64,000 nt of DNA from positions 19,531,475 to 19,595,474 of the forward strand of contig CM040441.1 in assembly GCA_022749755.1 (NCBI GenBank), read 5' to 3'. The notes beneath the pieces are model-generated. The model was not told where the DNA came from. It did no database searches and was given only the letters and a program-made list of their open reading frames with translations. The stretch's first letter is position 1. Each line of letters opens with the position of its first letter. This stretch comes from Azadirachta indica. Its lineage: Eukaryota > Streptophyta > Magnoliopsida > Sapindales > Meliaceae. Positions 23,741 through 36,000 of this stretch are shown in pieces. Position numbers and translations under genes: made by a program.

Positions 23741-24156
23741 ATTATTAAATACACTCTCAAATTAAATAAAAACCATCAACATACTTTCATACAGCCACCA
23801 AATATCCAATTCAACACAATAACAAAATCAATTAACAAATTCTAACGTCTTAATCATGCCCAAAACGCAAGTCCATGTAGATTGAAAATAAACCTAACTT
23901 GTTGACGTGAAATTGTAGTAGCAAAGTGAACGAAATTGACAATGACTGCTTCAAAGTTAAACAGAATTGCTCAAATGTATGTTTACGGCTGCTCAAAACA
24001 TATGAAAATGGGTAGTTCGGTTTGTTTTACACAAAACATGGGCATGGGGATGTTTTTGTCTGAATGCAAAATTTTAGGGTAGTTTTGATTGAAAATTTTG
24101 GAGGAGGGTATTTTTACAATTTTAGGGGCATATGAGGGCATTTCCGGTTATTTCCC

Positions 24157-24165
24157 ATTTTATTG
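24157..24165. repeat. Right target-site duplication of the 8.9 kb MULE
   Basis: ATTTTATTG, directly after the terminal TTTCCC of the right inverted repeat. It marks the MULE/host boundary 243 bp upstream of the lipase ATG. Confidence 0.7.
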
Positions 24166-24320
24166 CGACATAAAATTGTGTTCCTAATTGTACGCAAAGG
24201 TGGTTACCCGTTTTGATTAACGAGGAATTAAGGGTGGAGATTTAACCTTAGTCCAAAGAATTGTTGCATAAACCAGATTGTTATATTTGGCTGGAGGAAG
24301 CTCTTTCTCTGTTGTTCTTG

Positions 24321-24368
24321 ATGCTTGCTTCTCGGATGAAATTTTCTATAAACAAAAATGTATTATAG
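24321..24368 (+). promoter_or_regulatory. Upstream ORF in the presumed lipase 5' leader
   Basis: A 15-codon ATG-to-TAG frame, overlapped by a second 12-codon uORF (24358-24396), both ending before the lipase ATG at 24409. They matter only if transcription starts upstream of 24321, which I cannot tell. Confidence 0.3.
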
Positions 24369-24408
24369 AATTGTACTTACACTCCAATTTCCTTAATTTT
24401 GTTGAATC

Positions 24409-27400
24409 ATGGAAGAAGAAGAAGAAGAAGAAGGCAAGAATAGAATGAGGTTATGGTTGTCGAGGCTGAGGAGTATAAGAATTGGGACGATAATAGCGGC
24501 AATTGCGAATGTAATTGTTGTGATTATCGGTGTTTTTCTTGTTTTAATTGCATATCCATCTTGTGACGGTTACAAAATCTCCCCAATTGTGGTTGTTTCA
24601 ACAACTGCTTGTATGAAATTCTGTAGTATGGTTAAATCTGGAATCGCACAGGAAGCCACTGCCAAAACCATTCTCAATTCTGCTACTGACACCATCATTC
24701 GCCACGAAAGACGGGTATGTATTTTCTTCTTTCTTTGTTAATTAATGATTGAACAATTTGATAAGGAAAGAAGTATGGGAAAGAATGAGATTAGAACTGC
24801 AATAGAAAAACCTAGCCAATTTGCTTTTAACAGAATTTTAACCCATCATTTTGATTATTAATATTGTTTTTTCTAAGAGGTCAAATGGGTATTTTTCCAA
24901 TTTATTAATGTGCATCTTATTTAAGACCTCTGTTAAAAGATATTGAAATGAAAATTGTTTTAACTTCTTTACAGCTATAATAATGTTGTAGGCTATTCTG
25001 GGTTATGCTCATGTGAACACTAACCTAAAATCTTAGTTCAAAGTAAATTTAACTAACTACTGTCGATGGATGTTGGAGAAAAAAAAGATTCTTGATATTA
25101 GATTTAAGCTACAAAGAGGATAGTTCTTCTCTAACTATGCCATGATTTTACTAACATAGTTGTACAATGTAATGAGGCCTTTTTTTGGTTGTTAACTTTT
25201 GCATGGGTAGATAAGGTACAATACATGGCTCTGGTGGACTCGATTTGCAATTGTGATTTCATTCTTTCAATTTTTGGGTGCAACTTACCTTATGTTCAAC
25301 ATAGCTAAATATATTTCTGATGATACAGCTCCTAGTTGTGTTTTAGGTAAGCTGTCTCTATTCTTGCATTTATCTTTTGTCCTATTTATTGTTGTCATTG
25401 TTACTAATGTTGTTGCTCTATGTCTAGGAAAAAAAATTTTTGTTATTTATTTATTTATGTTTTAATATAGTTTCTTGGTGAATATACTTCAAATGCATTT
25501 ATTAGCAACAAAATAAGGACCTAAAGTCATATTATTTATTTTCTAACATAAAATTTCTGAAGATTTCTTGTTTCCAGTAAAAAGTTAAAATTACGCAAGT
25601 TCATCTGCCATAGATATTGCTTGAAGAACTTACTACGATATTGACTTCTTTATTATCTAAATCATAGAGAAATGAATTTTTCTAGTCTTTAAACTAATTT
25701 AAGGTTAGTTTATTTATTTATTTTTCTTATTTTTTAGAAATTAGCATAAAACAATTGATAACTTTTTGTTCCATTGTTACAGATCAACCCAAGTTTGAAT
25801 CTCACAACTTTTAAAAATTTTTCATTCACTTATTTAATATTCTATAATGCAGGGGTGGCTTCAAGTGGTAATTGCTGGATGAAAAGATTACTGGTTTTAT
25901 TTGTGATCATGGTTTGCTTTGTAGCATTAGTGCAGTGTTTTATAGGATCTGATGTTTTAAGATGGAGGTCATTTTATGCAACCAAAGATGATGTGTGGAA
26001 AGCTCACTATCATGAAGTATTTGATCATAGTATTCGAGAGATCATGTGTTGTTTTGGACGTGTTGAATACTTGTAAGTCAACTTTTTAATCAACATCTAG
26101 AACACTAATTGATTATATCTGAATGCAACTTATTTATTATGTCCAGAACTGTGTCAGAGGAAGATGAAATATACTCAGTAGCAAAGTTATTGGGTGATCT
26201 TGTTGCTTATCGTGCCTCAGGCACTGGTCACTTGGAACTTTTGGCAGGTTTGTGTTAACCTTAAGTAGTTTCATAGTCTGTACTAGTTATAGTGGTATCA
26301 AGCAATTGTTGAGTATCTTAAAGCTATATAATGTCTTTTGTGTTATTTTGGTTGAAAACACATTATTTATGTTATAACGTGAATAAATATGGTGAATAGT
26401 TATGTAAGTGTCCTTTGGTATATTGCAAATTTGAGGCACATAAAATTTTGTGTGTGGAAATAATGAATACTGATGATCCAGATCTTTTTTGATTAAGTTA
26501 GTTGATATTAGAGTTTGGAAGAGAAAGAGAGTATTTCAAAAGAAAATTTTTTGATTTATTGTGTTATTTTGGGTTGATAAATTCAATATTTATGTAGAGA
26601 GCATGAGCATTGCACTAATCTTGGCCGTCCTGGTCGCTAGCAAATATTTGCATTTGTTGACAATTTGGAGAAAATTCTGTGGATAAGGAGAAAAAGTCAT
26701 TAACTATAGTGCATTGCTTATGTTAACCCTTTGTATGGAGAGCCCTAGATATTAAAATTCTCAACCCTTGGATCTAAGGTAAGATATATTTTACTTTTAT
26801 GAAGTAAAATACATCACTCTTTCTATCTGTAACTAGTCAATTATCTCTCTCTCTCTCTTCCCGTCGAAGCTTCTCCTTTTCCTCTCATTTTACAATTTTC
26901 CATTAATTATCTCTCTCTCTCTCTCTCTGTGTGTGTGTACCTTTGTCATTAATTCAAGACATGTAATATAGAAAAATGATTTAAAAAAGGGAATGAGAGG
27001 ATCAAAATAGCATGGCATTGATAAGCCAAGAAAGGGATGGTGCAATCTAAATTAATGACGTATATTTTGGCTAAGAACTTTATATGATGAATGTATTACT
27101 AACCAAGGGTTGCCTATTGCATATGCAATTGCTTTTCTTATTAATTTTATTATTCACTAATCTTATTTTGCCATTGATTTATTCAATTTTAGTTATAACA
27201 GATCATGTTGCGCATTATTGGTTATCAAATGTTTATCTGTATTAATCATTAATAAATAACTTTAATACTCACCCTCACTTTATCTCATCACTTACCCAGT
27301 TTTGTTTGACAATATAAAGCATCTACCCATTCAGGTTTAGCTTTATTGCAGAAGCATAACCGCTCCCCAATCTCTTATGAAGGCTTTGTGGAGGCACCTA

Positions 27401-30400
27401 GGGAACGCCTTCAAGAGGCTGTTGCTTTTCATAAATTTGCTGAAGCTGCATATACAGTATTATGACATTTTTTCTACATTACTAAAAATATCTTCTACAG
27501 TTTGGCATGAGTAATCTTATGTGAAAGTGATACATGATGTAGGGTCCATTGCTTGATGTTGGAAGAAATCCTTTCTTCTTTCCTTGTGCATGGCTTTATA
27601 GACAAGGGATGTTGACTCTATGGACTCGTAACAGGTTTTTGATCAATTGAAATAATCACATAAGGCACATGTATAGAAAAGAATATGAAATTATGCAGCA
27701 GATACAAACACCAAATTAAAGAACATTAAACTGATAACGATGATTTTGTTGTCATTTTTTGGCTAATACAAATAAATATCTACCATTAAGCAATGATAAA
27801 CATGAAGCTGGGTTAATAGTAGCTCTAACTATTTTGTAAGCAAATTGCCACTTGATAGTTAAACCCATGTGCATCATGCATGCCATTGTTAGAGTCAGTT
27901 GGACATCATCTATCTGGTTTCGTTTCTCAAGTTTAGACAATTATTATGTTGACTTGGTATAGTCCTTATGGATATCTATCGAAATTAAGATTTGGCATTA
28001 ATGATTTAAATTGTAGAAGTAAATTTGGGTAGTTGTTCGAAAGGTAGATGCATCGCATAGAAAGTATTGAAGTTGCTTGGAAAAAGTAAAGTATAACAGG
28101 AGTTAAATGTGAGGGACTTTGTATTATACTATTACTTTATAGTGCCACTGCTTATGTTTGATAATTATAAGTGTTTTTGTAGACACCTATTATAAGCATC
28201 TTGAAAATTGAAATAGAGTCTCTAGTATGGTACAAATATAAAAAAAAATTAAAGAGGCTCATTGTCTACTTTGCGTCCTTGTTACTTAAATGTAATTTAG
28301 AAATGTTTGATTAAATTTATCATAAGTTATAGGAGTAACTTATATCATACATGTTATAAAAAGTGTACTTTGGGAAACCTGCAAATGAAATGTTAATGTT
28401 GTATCTATATCCTATTTCTCAAGAATTAATTTTTTTTTTTTTTTGTTTTCTTCTTGTTTATATCTTGTGTTTTTTCACTCACACATTTCCTGTATGGTCA
28501 ATCCCTTCCCTCTAATCATTAAAATAAGTTTCTAATCTTTCTGCCCAGACGGCCTGTACTAGATGGTGATAACTGGTGGCGAGGTCACGCAGCAGCATTT
28601 CTAAAACACATCAATTTATCCCAAGATGTACTTCGGCGAGCTCGTGTTCGTCAGGTGAGTGTTGATACTTAGTGTCTTAGGTTTGACTAATAGGTTGAAT
28701 ATGATTTGTCATCTACAATTTGTTCAAGACTTGATATGAGACTAAATAGCATGAATGCCTCATATACTTATGTTTTATTACTATTTTATCAAGTTAATCT
28801 GCTTATTTTTGGATTACTTGAATTATTAATTGTCATAAATATTGTACAATTTGAACTTGTTCGCATACTAGGATATGCTTGGGATGGTTATGCTTTTCCT
28901 TAACTTTGAAAACACAACTAAAATGTTTCATAAACACTAATTTTACTTGGCAGCTACTATTTACCACTTACCTTCCAACTTCTATTGGACATCTTGTAAT
29001 TCAATTCCATAGCAAATATTGATTAGCAACCACATAGTAATACCAAAATATTACAAGAGACTTTTGGTTACAAAAAGGAAAAAAGATTTACATTTTGCAT
29101 TGGTATTTGGTTTATTCTTTATGATTCATTCTTATACTCAACAGCCTATTGATGATTGATGAACCTTTCCTCATTTGTTTCCAGGTGTCTGTTTAAGTTT
29201 TGTAGATCTTTCAAAAGTTTTTAGTGCTATTTTTTAAATTTAGCATCACAAAAGTTTTAAGGCTTTTTCGAAGACTATGATTTTAAAAACATACTTATCA
29301 TGTTTTCTTCAGTGTAAATAGGCTTAGATAAATTTATCTTTCAACATTTTAGGCTTGATTTTGTTCAGTTGTATTTGGAATCCCTCCTATCATTAGAAAT
29401 ATATGTTCAAGTTGCACTTTAATCATAAATTTACAAAATATTTAATCTCATGGGCTGGGATATTGAGTGTGCGTTTTGGTTACATATTTAAAAACTGAAA
29501 AATGGGGAAACAAAAAAAATGTCTAGTTTTAAAACTCTTTTTAAAAAATAAAAAGCATTATTTCTTAAATTTTAACTAAAAAGTGAAAAACAAAAAATTT
29601 TTTTTATTGGTTTTCATCATTTCCAAGAATGAGTTTTCCAAATTAATTACAATTTTTCTTTTCATAAAACAACTACTTCAGTTATGTTCGAAAACAATAC
29701 AAACATACTTCTCATTATTTTTCATTTTAGACAATCATTTTTGACAAACACTATAAAACCTGTTATTATTCTTAAAAACATAGTTTTTGTAACATCATTT
29801 TTGTAGTTTTCAAAAACATTATTTTAAAAATATTTCCATGAACTAATAATGAGAATAATGCTTATTCTTTTTAATTTTTTTGATAAAACAAAATGTAAGC
29901 TAGCTCCAGACAAAGTATACGGTTTTTAATGATTAAAACTCATTAATCTAACCATTTTCTCTACTTTATTTATCTTTGGTTAGTTTCTATCATAAATATG
30001 CTTTTAAAGGTGATACAACTCAGAGACTTACCAAAAAGGTAACCTATGGTAGTATTGCCACAACAGAAGCGCGCATGACGTGTGTGTAAATGCAAAGAGT
30101 TTGTTTAATATTGAGATGAGACCTGGCTAGGAATATGAGTATGTGAAATTGGAAAGTTTTGTATATTATATTAACATAGAGGACTTAAGTGGGCTTGAGA
30201 TAGTTATGTGTTTTAAAATAATCTTGAAATGCCTCAAAAATTCTGGTAGTCGGTCTTTGTAATTTATAAGTTTTGAAATTAGATGGTAACTTAGTATTTA
30301 TTTGTTTATTTATTTTAAAAAATACTTCATTGTATGTCATCTAAAAATAAATTATATTTGCAATTTTGTTTGTTACACATGTCGATTGTGTTGTCATGCA

Positions 30401-32968
30401 TCATCTCCATGTAATAAACAAAATCATATTAACTAATTGTTAAGTTTGTTCTTTTATCACCCACCATCACTTTCTAAACCATATCCAAACATACTCAATC
30501 TCTAAATTCTTATTCGACCCAAAAGCTTAAGTTTGACAATAAGGGTTCAGGCTCCATTTTGTTTAAGAGGCTTTGTCACATAGACCCACCTAAATAATTA
30601 TTTTAATTTTTGGTATTTGTGGGGTTTAGGGCGAAGGAGTGTGAGGTTAAGCCTACTCAGCTATCATATTGAATTGTCTCTTGACCCATAAGTTTTAAAC
30701 TTGAACCTAAGGACTTAATTAATAGGTTTTATCATCCACCTTCAACAAATTCCATTTAAACCTACCACTACCATGAATCCTTTACTAGTAACCTCTTGAC
30801 CTCCTATTTCAAAGAACATTGAGTGAAGCTTAAACAAATTGCTATAATTAGAATATTTTAAGTGAATGTTTGCAATTGGTTGGTAGTGTTTGAATTGGTA
30901 TCTTGACTCAATTTGAGATCTGTGGATTTGAATTATATTGTTGGGTGGATAAAATAATGGATGTGATACAAGGTGGCTACGGTCTTTAATGATCAAAGGG
31001 TAGGGTGTACCTGGGAATCCGGATGCTGAAAGTGTATTTATTGGTTGCAGATGGTCAAATTTGCTCTAGTGAGGTTAACATTTTCATTTGACTGAGCAGA
31101 GCTAGAACATGGTTTATTGCATTATCTTAGTTTTTGAATCCTATCTATATGAATTGTTTGATTAGCTTATTGCATAGGACTCAGTTAGGGAGTGCATAGA
31201 AAAAGCACTTATGTTCTATTGATATCTATGTAGTAGTCCAAGTGCTATATATTTTAATTAGCATATAATTACTGCTAGTAATAAATGTTAATAAAATGTG
31301 AATAGCACCTTTAAACAAATAGCCAAATACATGGATAAGTGTTTATATATATTTCTTAATTTAGTAAATAAAAAAAAAAAACAAAGGAATTAATTAACTT
31401 CAACATATACAAAATTGTGTCTTATTGTAAGGATGTGTTGAATTGTGTTACTTATATGTATTTTTTTATATTATTTCACAGGGAAAATAATGGGAGATAT
31501 TTATTAATTGGTTTATGCATTAATAGCTATGACAAGAAAACAATTGATCATTTAGTATGGTAACTTTCAACTGTTGCAGATACTTGGTCTACTGTTGTGC
31601 AATTTCACGGTTATTGGTTGATACTCAAAAACCATCATAGAAGTGTTACTACCTTGTTTGGTTTGAAACATACAAAAGAACTAATTTAAATAAAACAAAG
31701 TAGGCTAGTTTTTTCCATTGTTTTTTATTTTTCTTTGTGTAGATTAGACTTTAGTTTCTTAATAGAGTCTTGCTTGGGTTACTTATTTTAGTTTTGATTT
31801 TCATTGCTATTGTTAGGGTGGGAATTCTACTTATTACAAATATATTTCTTTTCTTTTTATTGGAGTTTCAGCCACTTAATAGGGCCTTATTTTCAGCTTC
31901 GGAAGTAGACTTTGAAGATCATTGAATAAAATTATTAGTACATTTTCAAATATTTCCTCTTTCTTCTGAATTTTTTTCTCTCATTTTTCTATTTTTTGTC
32001 CAATTTTCCCCCATTTCTGTTCATTCTATTTGGTGATACCTAATAGACACAAAGTGGGACTCTTCAAGAAGCGATGCATTCTGTGTTTACTGTGAGGAAA
32101 TTATTTCACTGTTGAACAGTTTCACTTTATATTTTTTTTTATTGCTTTCTAAGCGTTTCTTTGGTTCTTCCTTTGCTTTCTTTCTCTAGTGCATCTCTTG
32201 TATAACTACAAAATTGTATTTGGTTCTTTTAAATTAATATTACCAAAAATATGAAAAAGTTAGCTTGTTCAACAAGTCAAGTTTTGATTGTTTTGTAAAT
32301 GAAGGAGACTAATGAATAATTCAGAGCAAGGTAGGTAACATTACAATATTGCCAAAGCACAAAGGAGGTCGGTGGAGAAAATCTCATAAATTAGTTTCAA
32401 GTGCGAAAATTTCCAAATTTAAGCTTTAGTTGATCTATTAGCAGAAATACTCAGACTGTACTATAGCAGGTCACCAAAAGGTTGAAGGTTAGGGTGTTCT
32501 TATTCAGAGTGTAATATCTTGATTACCAAATGGGTCATTTATAGGACCAACCCCTTTCATGCGACATTATTGATTTCTTTTCTATACTTCGTCTACTTTT
32601 GACTTTTTGGGATCCTTTCTCTATGATACTTTGTAATTCTACAAATTATTAATCCCAGAGGATTATCCCAAAAGTTGGTGTTTTCTGGAATATAAAGGCT
32701 TCTTACTTGCTTGTTATATTCTGTTTTATATTTTGTTTTCTTCTTGTTTACGAACATAGAGATATTTTTGTTGTACATATTTAAACTTTATTTCATCTCT
32801 CTTTTTTCCAGGAAAGATGCAAAGCTGCATACTTCATTTTGGTTTTACATCATCTAAGATCAATAGTTATTGCTGTACGAGGAACTGAGACTCCTGAAGA
32901 CCTCATAACTGATGGTTTAGGCAAGGAATGCCACCTTTCCTCAGAAGATTTAGATGGGTTGTTAAAGC

Positions 32969-33008
<40 letters not shown>

Positions 33009-36000
33009 GATATCCTAACACGCACACACAAATATAAGTATTTACATGTTCATGCTTGTGTGTGAGACATTTGTAGAGACAAAAGGTATAGCTTGTCACA
33101 AAGTCGACTTAAGTTTGTTTAAATGATGTCATAGTGTACAATTTTGTCAGTTTTAGTAAGGATTGATTGGCTTTCATACAAGGCTGAATGCAAACCTCAT
33201 ATTTCTGTTTGCAGCAATAGTCATATCCAACTTGAGGCAAAGCAAAGTGTAGACTCATCTTTCCCGCATTATGGGCATTGGGGTATAGTGGAGGCTGCAC
33301 GGGAGCTTTACATGCAAGTTGAAGGAAATCCTAGAGATGACTGTGAGTTATTCTGGATAAAATTTCTTGTTCCAACTTTTCATACGTGCTATTCTTCTTT
33401 TTCTTAGCATTATTATTGTTCATCTTGATAAGCAAAAACTCATTTTGATTTTGTTAATATTGAAAGATCCTTGCCAAAATACCTATAAAGAAAGATAATT
33501 TAATGGAAAAATACCAATTTCTTCTCTAATTTATTTCAATATTATCGCAAACATACCTAATATTTCAAAATTACACTTTTGGTGCCTACTGTCAAATTTT
33601 AGTTGTTGACTGTTAGTGTTTTTTGTCCTTTGATACATTTACCCTGACCAAAATTAAATTTGTATTGGACCTAAAATATAGTCCAAGTTCAACTTTATTT
33701 ATTAAAAGAAAAAACATGATATTTGTAATTATTGGAGTTTGAACCTTGAACCTTAGAACTCAAAAATTTAATTCTTTATCACTAAATTAATTTAATTAAT
33801 AATTATTTTTTTGTACACCATTTTGTATAGTATATAGACATTAGATGGATCATTAAATAAATAATGATGAAAATAAATTTTCTAATAAGAAATAAATTTA
33901 AATAAAAATAAAAATAAAAAATTTATTTAAACTTTTAATAAGACTAATGCACAAAATATTAAAAAATAAACTTCTTTTTATTAAGATTATAATTGCTTTT
34001 GATTTCTATTTTTAATAAACAGGCTTTACAAAATGTCTTATTAACAAATGAATTTTTACAAAAATTTGGGTTTTATTATTTTTATTTTTATTTAATTTTA
34101 TTGTAAAAATTTAAATAAAAGTGAAAAGAAATAAACTTATTTAGATTTATTATTTTTATTTTTTATTACCTTTTATTATTATTATTTGATTTTATTAAAA
34201 AAATAAAAAGAAATCAATTTATAACATTATGAATTTAATTTTTTTTCTTAGTAATTTTTTAATGTGAAATTACTTTTTATTAAATAAATTTATTCTAAAC
34301 ATTTGTTTGTTTTTTGGAATAGATTTTTTTTTAATTTTATATATTTAGTATATGCTCAAAATAAATAATAGTGTATTTTATTATTAATAAAAATTGGTTT
34401 AACTTAATGGCTAAAATTTAAACTTTGAAAATTCAGGTCTAATGATCAAACCCCTCTAAGTACAAATATTTGGTTTCTTCTTTTAAAAGAACCGAGTTGG
34501 GTCAAGTTATGAATTAAGTGCAATCCAAAATTAGGGGACATCATTATTGTTACTATAGCAATAATATCAACAAAAATTAGGCGAATCCAGCATTAGTGTT
34601 ATAATGGTAGAACCAAAAGTGTAATTTTGGAACATTAAAGATGTAAGTGATAACATCAAATAAATCAAGAATGAAATTGATATTCTTCCTAATTTAATCA
34701 AATAAAAATGGAAGTTTTATATACAATCATTAAACATACTTATATTCTTATCATCTATAATAACCCTAATTCTCCTCAATATTTCTATCTTCTGGTTTAT
34801 TGACTATTTAGACTCTTTATCTTTCATTTATAATGTAATTTATTCTATCAACTTGATCCCATCAAATTGATGGTTACAGTGAAACTAAAGTGTTGTTGTA
34901 GTTGTGATTATATTCATTGATATTGGTAATACTTACCCAATAGTCTTAGTAATACAAATATCTCAGGTTATGGCCCTAAGGGGTTTAAAACCCCTAATCT
35001 CTTTTGTGAATGTAAAGGTCTTTCATCATTCAATCCCTTGGTTTTAATTATTTAAATAATATCTGAATAATTTATTTTACATATTCTATCTCCTTCAATT
35101 TTTATATTCGGGTTTGTGAAAAGTAGTAAAATGACTAAAACCAAAGTTGAAAAATAATCAAGAAAAAATTAAGTGTCCATTTAGTATAACTTCTATGCTA
35201 GCCAAAAATACATTTGATTTAAATATCAAAAGATATTTTCACTTGAGATAGGTTGTTTATCAATGTGATACAACATGTATTGAAAAGTAGCATTGCACTA
35301 TTCTTCTATGTCTAATATAACATTCAACTGCATTCTCGTTACTTTTGTTAGTCTTTAGAGGGACAAAAACATAATTTTAATTAATCTCATAAAATTAAAA
35401 ATGAGTTTACAAGAATTTGCACCTTATTATTATGAATTTATAAATTTAATCATATTTTACAAATTTAATTGTTATATATATAAAACAAAGGATATTAAAC
35501 AATAGGAAATTATTTTATTATTATAATTATATGTAAATTTAATACTAATAAATTATAATTTAAAAATAATTTTTTATTATCCATATACTTGTTTGATATA
35601 CTATTTATTTCTATATTAATTTAAAAATATAAGAATTTAATTAAATGTTATATTTATTAACGAAATTAGGTTTCTTATTTTTTTAGTTAGTGCTTCTTTA
35701 GATTACTCATAATATATTTATATATTTATTAAATGTTATTTCTAATTTTAAAATAAATAACAAATCAAATAAGTATATCTATAATAAAAAATTATTTTGG
35801 GTAGCACTCATAAATTGTAAAGGTTCAAATTTACTACCTTATTTTTCTCATTTTAATGAGATTGTTAATTGAAATAACATTTTTGGTCTTCTACAAACTG
35901 ATAAAAGTAACGGAAATGTAATTGGATCACTTTGCAATTTATGTAATATCACATTGAAAAAGGGTCTATATTAGACTAGGCACATAAAATTAACTATAGC

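Larger units (their letters stand above)
15226..24156. mobile_element. 8.9 kb Mutator-like element carrying a Ulp1-like gene (KI-MULE/CUMULE type)
   Basis: Terminal inverted repeats of about 110 bp. The left end (from about 15228: GAAATGCC, TGCCCCTAAAA, AAAATTTTCAATCAAA) matches the reverse complement of the right end (about 24040-24150) with scattered substitutions and a 3 bp indel. The element is flanked by ATTTTATTA (15217-15225) and ATTTTATTG (24157-24165), a 9 bp duplication with one mismatch, the length expected for Mutator elements. The right end keeps about ten more terminal bases than the left. Inside are a plus-strand MURA relic, a minus-strand DUF1985/Ulp1 relic, subterminal palindromes, and at least one nested MITE. 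Plant MULEs carrying Ulp1-like genes are known (KI-MULE in Arabidopsis, CUMULE in melon). This copy is defective. Confidence 0.88.

Noticed and set aside
32970..33183. Lipase exon 8 ending at the GT (32971) joined directly to 33215
   Set aside because: It puts a stop in frame (CAA TAG); only the GC donor, or the alternative acceptor near 33182, keeps the frame.
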